From contig NC_017668.1 of assembly GCF_000284515.1 (NCBI RefSeq), positions 3,348,001-3,412,000 on the forward strand: 64,000 bases of DNA, in the 5' to 3' direction. Positions within the stretch are counted from its first letter, which is position 1, and every line of letters starts with the position of its first letter. The notes under the pieces are model-generated. The model searched no databases and was not told the origin of the DNA. It was given only the letters and a program-made list of their open reading frames with translations. The translations under genes and the position numbers were made by a program. The stretch comes from Halobacillus halophilus DSM 2266. GTDB taxonomy: Bacteria > Bacillota > Bacilli > Bacillales > Halobacillaceae. Shown one piece after another: positions 58,757 through 64,000 of this stretch.

Positions 58757-60280
58757 TTGAAATCAAAACTAGGACTGGCAAGTATACTCTTCATCGGAGC
58801 TACCCTGCTCCTCAAAGTGTCCGGACTCATCCGGGATATGGTTATCGCTTATTACTTCGGGGACAGCTATGTGGCCGATGCGTATCTCGCCGCATTCATT
58901 ATCCCGAATATGCTGATTTTATTTATGACAAACGGCATGAAAAATGCCCTTGTCCCCACTTATATTCAGTCACTTGAGAAAAATCGCGGCAAAACATACT
59001 TAGGACAAGTTTTTAAAGGAACGCTTGTGCTCGCATTCATTCTATCCATTATCGGCATGGCCATCGCTCCGTTCCTGATTCCGCTTCTCTATCCGGAATT
59101 CAGCCCCGAGGCAACGCAAATTGCCACGTGGGTAACGATTATCTTCTTCTCCTGTATAGCCTTTGTCGGAATGAACGCGGTATTGGAAGCCTTTTTTGAT
59201 GCGGAAAACAAGTTTTCTTTATCGATCGTCTCCCAGATCATCGTTATTCTGAGCTCCATCCTGGCGGCCTTCTTATTTGCTAACCAGATCGGAGCCTACT
59301 CTCTTGCGCTTGGTTATCTGGCCGGAACGATTCTGTCGCTTATCTTTAAGCTTTTCCTTGTGGTCCCGCGAAAAGTTATGGATGTAAAGCAGAAAATTGA
59401 ATGGCCGGAAGTGAAGCAGTTCTACTGGATCTTCCTGCCGGTCGGTCTGACCGTGGCTGTCGGCCAAGTCAACTTAATGGTCGGAGCGATCTTTGCCTCC
59501 GGACAGGGCGAAGGTGCTGTTACGTACATTAACTACGCCAAAAATCTCGTGCACATGCCCCAGGCCATTTTCGGAGTTACGATTGCGACTATTATCTTTC
59601 CGATGCTGTCAAAAGCCATTACGAAAGATGATACGCCTCAGTTTAAGAAGGGTATCGAAAAAGGGCTCACCACGATGTATCTCGTCCTGCTGCCTTCTGT
59701 GATTGGGATGATGCTTTTAATGCCGAATCTTATCGAGCTCCTCTACGAACGCGGGGCCTTTAACAATGAGGCGACGCAGGCCACGACGAATGTCGCGTAC
59801 CTGTACTTCGGTTCTGTCATCTTTTTCAGCTTGAATAACGTAATTAATAAAGGGTTCTACACGATGAATAAAGGTCATCTTATCTTATTCATCAGTATCG
59901 GATCGATCCTGATTAACGTGTTATTCAACTTTTTGTTCGCTTCGTGGCTTGGCTATTTAGGCATCCCGCTCGCTGCATCATTAATGGCCCTGTTTTATAC
60001 CGGTGCCTGTCTGATCATTTTTGTGCGATTGGTCGGTGGGATTGATTTTAAATACCTCGCCGTTGACTATGGAAAAATCACCTTCGCCGTGATCATTATG
60101 AGCGGAGCGGTTATTGGAATTCAGCAGCTGATCGGAGGGCTGCCGAACCTCGTTCAGATCATCATCGTGGCGATTGTCGGCGCTGTCGTTTTCGCGGCTT
60201 CAAGCTTTGTTATGAAAATAAATGCTTTCTTATTCTTACTCAACAACATCCGGAAGCGAGGAAAGAATTCAGAAGCCTGA
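58757..60280 (+). CDS. MurJ-like (MOP family) lipid-linked oligosaccharide flippase
   Basis: 507 residues from a TTG (AAAGAGGT 7 bases upstream). About 14 membrane helices with the MurJ-type N-terminus (ATLLLKVSGLIRDMVIAYYFG at about 17-37, shown in part) and ADAYLAAFIIPN near 41-52. It would move a lipid-linked wall-polymer intermediate outward. Followed 25 bases later by a glycosyltransferase gene. It differs from the SpoVB-like flippase in the csaB operon. Confidence 0.88.
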   Translation: MKSKLGLASILFIGATLLLKVSGLIRDMVIAYYFGDSYVADAYLAAFIIPNMLILFMTNGMKNALVPTYIQSLEKNRGKTYLGQVFKGTLVLAFILSIIGMAIAPFLIPLLYPEFSPEATQIATWVTIIFFSCIAFVGMNAVLEAFFDAENKFSLSIVSQIIVILSSILAAFLFANQIGAYSLALGYLAGTILSLIFKLFLVVPRKVMDVKQKIEWPEVKQFYWIFLPVGLTVAVGQVNLMVGAIFASGQGEGAVTYINYAKNLVHMPQAIFGVTIATIIFPMLSKAITKDDTPQFKKGIEKGLTTMYLVLLPSVIGMMLLMPNLIELLYERGAFNNEATQATTNVAYLYFGSVIFFSLNNVINKGFYTMNKGHLILFISIGSILINVLFNFLFASWLGYLGIPLAASLMALFYTGACLIIFVRLVGGIDFKYLAVDYGKITFAVIIMSGAVIGIQQLIGGLPNLVQIIIVAIVGAVVFAASSFVMKINAFLFLLNNIRKRGKNSEA

Positions 60281-60305
60281 CCGGTTATGGAGAAAGGAGT
60301 TTCTT

Positions 60306-61394
60306 ATGAAGAAACGCGTACTCGTCATCAGTAATATGTATCCAAGTAAGCTCAATCCTACCTACGGAATATTTGTGAAAAATCAGGTCGAGGCTCTACG
60401 TGAGCAGGGGCTGAACATGGATATTGCCGTAAATAAGGATAACCGCGGCGGCAAGAGGAACCTGATTATGAAATATGGAACGTGGCTGCTTCGCATCTTA
60501 AGCAAGCTGATAACAAACGGCCGTAAGTACGACGTTGTGCATGCTCACTATATTTTTCCGAGCGGCTTGCCGGCCTTACTTTTTAAAAAACTGTTCAAAA
60601 GCAAGCTGATCGTGACGTCCCACGGCGGTGATCTCGATCAGATGGCGAAAAAGAATAAATGGATCGCGTCGATGACGAAGTATATTCTGAAGCAGGCCGA
60701 TCATGTGATTGTCGTCGGGGAAGCTTTAAAGCAGGAGGTCGTCGGTCAGTACGGGGTATCCCCGGAACGCGTCTCTCTCATTAACATGGGTGTCGACCGG
60801 AAGCTTTTCGCCCCGAGAGGTTCGGAACTGATGAAGCAGGAGTTAAACCTGAGCCCGGATCATTTCCATCTGCTGTTTGTGGGAAATTTAATTAAAGCTA
60901 AAGGGCTGACAGAGCTGCTGGAAGCTTTCCAGTCTCTTAATCAAGAGCGGCGGAATCTTGAGCTTCATATTATAGGAAGTATGAAGGATGCTGGGTATTT
61001 GTCCGAACTGAAAGAAAGCGTTCAGCCGGACAACAAAGAGGTGGTTCATTTTCACGGCGTTAAGGACCAGGAGAACCTGGCGAAATGGATGGCCGCTGCT
61101 GACCTGTTCGTCCTCCCCTCTTATATCGAAGGATTTGGACTGGTAGCGCTGGAAGCCATGTCCTGCCATACCCCTGTCGTCGCTTCCGATGTAGGTGGTT
61201 TATCTTATCTCCTCAGTGACGAAGCAGGCGTACTCGTTAAACCGAAAGATGCCGCTTCTCTGCGTAAAGGAATCGACGAAGTCATCGATGATCCTGAACG
61301 GCGCATAACCATGATTCAAAAAGGGGAACGGATTGCGGAAGAGAACAATGAGGAAATCCTGATCAAACGGATTATCGACATCTATAACCAATAA
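60306..61394 (+). CDS. Glycosyltransferase family 4
   Basis: 362 residues from the ATG at 60306 with AAAGGAG 6 bases upstream. GT-B fold with VLVISNMYPSKLNPTYG (about 5-21), the acceptor-side VHAHYIFPSGLPAL, and the donor-side E-x7-E motif (LPSYIEGFGLVALEAMSCHT, residues about 274-293). It probably extends the lipid-linked unit of the second wall polymer. A terminator lies directly downstream, so the two following genes may be expressed less strongly. Confidence 0.92.
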   Translation: MKKRVLVISNMYPSKLNPTYGIFVKNQVEALREQGLNMDIAVNKDNRGGKRNLIMKYGTWLLRILSKLITNGRKYDVVHAHYIFPSGLPALLFKKLFKSKLIVTSHGGDLDQMAKKNKWIASMTKYILKQADHVIVVGEALKQEVVGQYGVSPERVSLINMGVDRKLFAPRGSELMKQELNLSPDHFHLLFVGNLIKAKGLTELLEAFQSLNQERRNLELHIIGSMKDAGYLSELKESVQPDNKEVVHFHGVKDQENLAKWMAAADLFVLPSYIEGFGLVALEAMSCHTPVVASDVGGLSYLLSDEAGVLVKPKDAASLRKGIDEVIDDPERRITMIQKGERIAEENNEEILIKRIIDIYNQ

Positions 61395-61401
61395 GAATCT
61401 C

Positions 61402-61432
61402 AGAAACTCAAATCATTGGATTTGAGTTTTCT
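61402..61432 (+). terminator. Hairpin with T-run after the GT4 gene
   Basis: AGAAACTCAAATC / GATTTGAGTTTTCT with a 4-base loop. Confidence 0.75.
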
Positions 61433-61510
61433 GTTAGGAAGATACGGAATTTCCCTATTATTTGATATAATTTGTATAGGAACCCCAAAGTGCAGAAAGG
61501 AAACATTCAC

Positions 61511-62533
61511 ATGAACGTAAGGAAATACCACCCAAAAGATTTGAATCAGGTCCAAACCCTTTTCCAAAAGACGTTCAAGCAGGAACGTTCCTATGAGTTA
61601 TGGAATTGGAAATTTAAACACAACCCTAAATCTGACTCTCCCTTTATTCTAGTCTGGGAAGAGAACGATACGATACAGGGCCATATCAGTTTGTGGGTGA
61701 CCGAGGCTTATCTATCCGGTGAAAAATCAACCATCGGCCTGCGCGTCGATACGATGGTGGATCCGGATGCACGCGGCAAAGGCATTTATAAACAACTGAA
61801 TGAAGCCCTTTTGAGAGAAGCAAGCGATGCTGGAATCGATTACTTGTACGGATTCCCCGCTCCAAAAGCGAAGGAATTATTTATTCGATACACAGATGCT
61901 GTTCACCTGACAGACATGCCCCGCTGGATGTACGTTCAGCGGCCTGTCTCCGTACTCGCCTCTAAATTCGCGCCGCTGAAACTGCTCAGGCCGCTTGATC
62001 TGGCGTATGCAAAGTGGAAAAATCCGTATAAGCCAACCTCCTCTTCGCTTCATTGGAAAAACATCACGGAGTGTGGTCCGGAATTTGACGATCTTGCACA
62101 GGAAACACGTCACATCGCCCCTGCTCTTGTAGTAAGAGATGCTGCTTATTTGAATTGGCGCTACCTGTCCCATCCCGAAAACGAATATGAAATTCATGCG
62201 GTATATCGCGAAGAAATACTCCAGGGGTACGTGGTAACGAAAATCACCACAAGCAGCGGATTTAAAAATGGGTTAATTGTCGATATGCTTGCGAATGAGG
62301 AAGAGATTTGGGAAGCGCTGCTGCAGAAGAGCTTTGATGTGCTCAAACAGACCGACGTCATCCAGACATGGGCGCTCGCCCACACCCCTCTCGCGGCCCA
62401 CCTGAAGAACAATGGATTTACTCATAAAGACAGCCCAATGCCTTTAGTAGGTAAAGAGATCAATGAATCCCTCCGCTTCTTAAATCAATCGAGCAAGTGG
62501 TACATTACCCCAGGCGACGTGGATTCGTATTAA
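61511..62533 (+). CDS. GNAT family N-acetyltransferase
   Basis: 340 residues from the ATG at 61511 (GAAAGGAAA upstream). The GNAT N-terminal part includes the acetyl-CoA loop VDPDARGKGIYKQL (about residues 80-93), and the large C-terminal part resembles polysaccharide-associated acetyltransferases. It may acetylate a sugar amine of the wall polymer or its nucleotide-sugar precursor. It lies 16 bases before a PIG-L deacetylase gene, which would give the opposite reaction on a similar N-acetyl group. Confidence 0.82.
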   Translation: MNVRKYHPKDLNQVQTLFQKTFKQERSYELWNWKFKHNPKSDSPFILVWEENDTIQGHISLWVTEAYLSGEKSTIGLRVDTMVDPDARGKGIYKQLNEALLREASDAGIDYLYGFPAPKAKELFIRYTDAVHLTDMPRWMYVQRPVSVLASKFAPLKLLRPLDLAYAKWKNPYKPTSSSLHWKNITECGPEFDDLAQETRHIAPALVVRDAAYLNWRYLSHPENEYEIHAVYREEILQGYVVTKITTSSGFKNGLIVDMLANEEEIWEALLQKSFDVLKQTDVIQTWALAHTPLAAHLKNNGFTHKDSPMPLVGKEINESLRFLNQSSKWYITPGDVDSY

Positions 62534-62549
62534 AAAGGAGATCTGATTT

Positions 62550-63437
62550 ATGAAGCGACAAATTCTCAAACTAGCGCGGCCCGTTCTATCTCCCGCGAAT
62601 CATATGGTCATCAGCCGCTATTATAAGGCCGACAGACCATTGAACGATGTAACCGAACAGCGCGTGCTGCTGTTTGCACCGCACGTGGATGATGAAACGA
62701 TTGGAGCTGGCGGCACGTTAATGAAACATGCCGCCAGTGGAGCAGAGACGCACGTAGCTTTCTTAACAGATGGCTCTGGAAGCCAAAGTACGGGCGCGGC
62801 CGATGAGATAGTGGCAGCCCGTAAGAAGGAAGCACAGAAAGTGAAGGAACTGCTTAACCTAACTTCCATCGACTTCTTCGATGAAAAAGATGGACAGCTG
62901 ACGAGTGACAAACGGACAAGAGCATGGATCAAAGGGAAGATTGAAACGGTCCAGCCTGAAGTGATCTATGCCCCCGTATTCGTTGACTGTCATGCGGACC
63001 ACATCGCAACCGCCCAGCTCGTCCGCGATACGCTTGAGGAAATGGGACGGGAAGACATCACGATCCGCTTGTATGAGATTAATACATTGCTGCCTAAGGA
63101 AGAAGTGAACTGCATCGTGGATATTTCCCCGTATGTCAGCCGGAAGAAGGAAGCGATTGATGTGTTCCAATCTCAGGCCATCGATTTTGACGGCTTTCAG
63201 AGACTGGAGAAGTTGAAGCGTCATTTGGTGGCCGGTTCGGTAGAAGCCTCGGTAGAAGCCGTCGAAACGTTCCTTGAATTAACACCGGCAGAGCTTCGCA
63301 GCCGCTTCGACCGGGTTCAGGGTAAATATACGTACAGCGAGCATTTCAAACAGGTGAACAAAGAAGTGACCCTGCTCTATGCGATGTACAAGAATTTAAC
63401 GTTTAAGCGGCAGGTATATGCAGAAAGCCGTAAATAG
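62550..63437 (+). CDS. PIG-L family deacetylase
   Basis: 295 residues. The zinc motif is APHVDDETIGAGG (about 44-56, a variant of AHPDDE), followed by a distal HADH motif (about residue 150). This family removes acetyl groups from N-acetylglucosamine derivatives (PIG-L, BshB). Its position after a GNAT gene in a wall-polymer cluster makes polymer precursor deacetylation likelier than bacillithiol synthesis, but this is inference. AAGGAG is 9 bases before the ATG. Confidence 0.9.
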   Translation: MKRQILKLARPVLSPANHMVISRYYKADRPLNDVTEQRVLLFAPHVDDETIGAGGTLMKHAASGAETHVAFLTDGSGSQSTGAADEIVAARKKEAQKVKELLNLTSIDFFDEKDGQLTSDKRTRAWIKGKIETVQPEVIYAPVFVDCHADHIATAQLVRDTLEEMGREDITIRLYEINTLLPKEEVNCIVDISPYVSRKKEAIDVFQSQAIDFDGFQRLEKLKRHLVAGSVEASVEAVETFLELTPAELRSRFDRVQGKYTYSEHFKQVNKEVTLLYAMYKNLTFKRQVYAESRK

Positions 63438-63495
63438 GCTCAGCTTAATTCTTCTGTTAAATAAATCAGTAAAGCAATAGTTAATCCTATATAAT

Positions 63496-63533
63496 AAACG
63501 TCCAGTCAAGTAGAGCTGGACGTTTATTTTTTT
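63496..63533 (+). terminator. Terminator of the second wall-polymer cluster
   Basis: TAAACGTCCAG / CTGGACGTTTA followed by TTTTTTT. Confidence 0.9.
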
Positions 63534-63550
63534 GCAGAAAATTTCTTGTT

Positions 63551-63766
63551 CTAAGTATTACTCTTCTTCAGTATCATTTTTGCGGCGATAAAATAGACCA
63601 CAATTCCGAGTATAATAGGCAGAATGGAGCCACCGACATGGATGCTTTTGCCATCTTCTGGTGAATATTCGTTACTGTAGTAGAATTGCAGCCAGCTTAG
63701 ATCCAAGAGACTGCCAGCAGCATAGATTAATAGAATGGCTGATAATTCAATGAAAAATCTCCTCAT
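63551..63766 (-). CDS. Small two-helix membrane protein
   Basis: 71 residues. Hydrophobic segments at about 6-22 and 45-65 separated by a polar, acidic loop (SNEYSPEDGKS). GGGAGGG is 7 bases before the ATG. No family recognised. It shares direction with the 58-residue gene upstream. Confidence 0.65.
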   Translation of the reverse strand: MRRFFIELSAILLIYAAGSLLDLSWLQFYYSNEYSPEDGKSIHVGGSILPIILGIVVYFIAAKMILKKSNT

Positions 63767-63818
63767 ACGTAAACCCTCCCAGTAAAGGTCTGCCCAATCG
63801 CTTTGAGAATTTTTAAAC

Positions 63819-63995
63819 CTATGGCTCGTTCTTCATATCTTTTATTTCCCTTTCAAGCCTGTCTATTTTCTGCTGCAATTCATGATCTGGCTGCGTAACT
63901 TTCCGCCCTATGATGATTAGGAAGCCGAGAAGGGCTGCACCCCCGCCTATGATGAACACACCTATCAAAATAATAAACTCAACCATTGAATCCAT
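63819..63995 (-). CDS. Small membrane protein with coiled-coil tail
   Basis: 58 residues: one Gly-rich membrane segment (about 5-28, VEFIILIGVFIIGGGAALL) and a charged, probably coiled-coil tail (LQQKIDRLEREIKDMKNE). GGGGG lies at the very edge of the window, just before the first ATG; the ATG three codons later (63986) is an equally good start. Small Bacillaceae proteins of this shape are common, but the family is not certain. Confidence 0.6.
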   Translation of the reverse strand: MDSMVEFIILIGVFIIGGGAALLGFLIIIGRKVTQPDHELQQKIDRLEREIKDMKNEP

Positions 63996-64000
63996 CCCCC

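Noticed and set aside
62550-63437. PIG-L protein as the bacillithiol enzyme BshB
   Set aside because: The zinc motif is compatible, but the gene lies in a wall-polymer cluster beside a GNAT gene and lacks bsh neighbours, so the specific name is not given.

Overview
The window looks like a chromosome segment from a low-to-moderate GC Gram-positive bacterium of the Bacillaceae, most likely a moderate halophile of the Halobacillus/Virgibacillus type. The reasons are Bacillus-type ribosome binding sites (AGGAGG) and rho-independent terminators, TTG/GTG starts, acidic secreted proteins, SLH surface proteins, a SecA2 paired with a SLAP-domain assembly protein, CsaB, and a YflT-type stress protein behind a sigma-B-like promoter. 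The genus is inferred; no rRNA or tRNA is present to test it.

Layout. (1) 1-13.4 kb, minus strand, visibly AT-rich in its distal part: an exopolysaccharide/capsule cluster. Reading downstream it encodes a Wzz-like chain-length protein, a BY-type tyrosine kinase, a PHP-type tyrosine phosphatase, an initiating sugar-phosphate transferase, an NAD-dependent epimerase, a Wzx-like flippase, a glycosyltransferase, two sulfotransferases, a BNR-like protein, a UDP-ManNAc dehydrogenase, a heparinase II/III-family protein and a glycosyltransferase cut by the window edge. The two sulfotransferases suggest a sulfated polymer. (2) 14-38.4 kb: an S-layer-homology (SLH) island with eight secreted SLH proteins: an NlpC/P60 hydrolase, three subtilisin-like proteases, a metallo-beta-lactamase/helix-hairpin-helix protein, a 5'-nucleotidase, an amidase and a glucosaminidase. 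secA2 and a SLAP-domain gene overlap in the middle. (3) 38.5-44.1 kb: a secondary cell-wall polymer (SCWP) operon (TagA/WecG-type transferase, flippase, DUF5693 protein, CsaB). CsaB pyruvylates the polymer that SLH domains bind, so regions 2 and 3 work together. (4) 44.4-53 kb: housekeeping and accessory genes (chemoreceptor, lipoproteins, CopZ, phosphoesterase, stress protein, small membrane proteins). (5) 53.8-63.4 kb: a second wall-polymer cluster (TagA-type transferase, second UDP-ManNAc dehydrogenase, polymerase/ligase-like membrane protein, MurJ-like flippase, GT4 glycosyltransferase, GNAT protein, PIG-L deacetylase), then two small membrane proteins.

The most striking non-coding signal is a family of five 0.53-0.65 kb intergenic repeats (about 31.94, 42.42, 47.04, 53.12 and 57.96 kb). 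They have shared terminal inverted repeats (core GAAGACTCAG-TTCGAGATA) and two large internal hairpin arms. Three copies carry extra structured modules inserted at the same kind of site (GGAAAGCG/CGCTTTCC), and one module shows compensatory base changes between copies. A second, smaller signal is a pair of perfect palindromes with compensatory changes flanking the metallo-beta-lactamase/DUF3006 gene pair. No CRISPR array, tRNA, rRNA, transposase or phage gene was seen.
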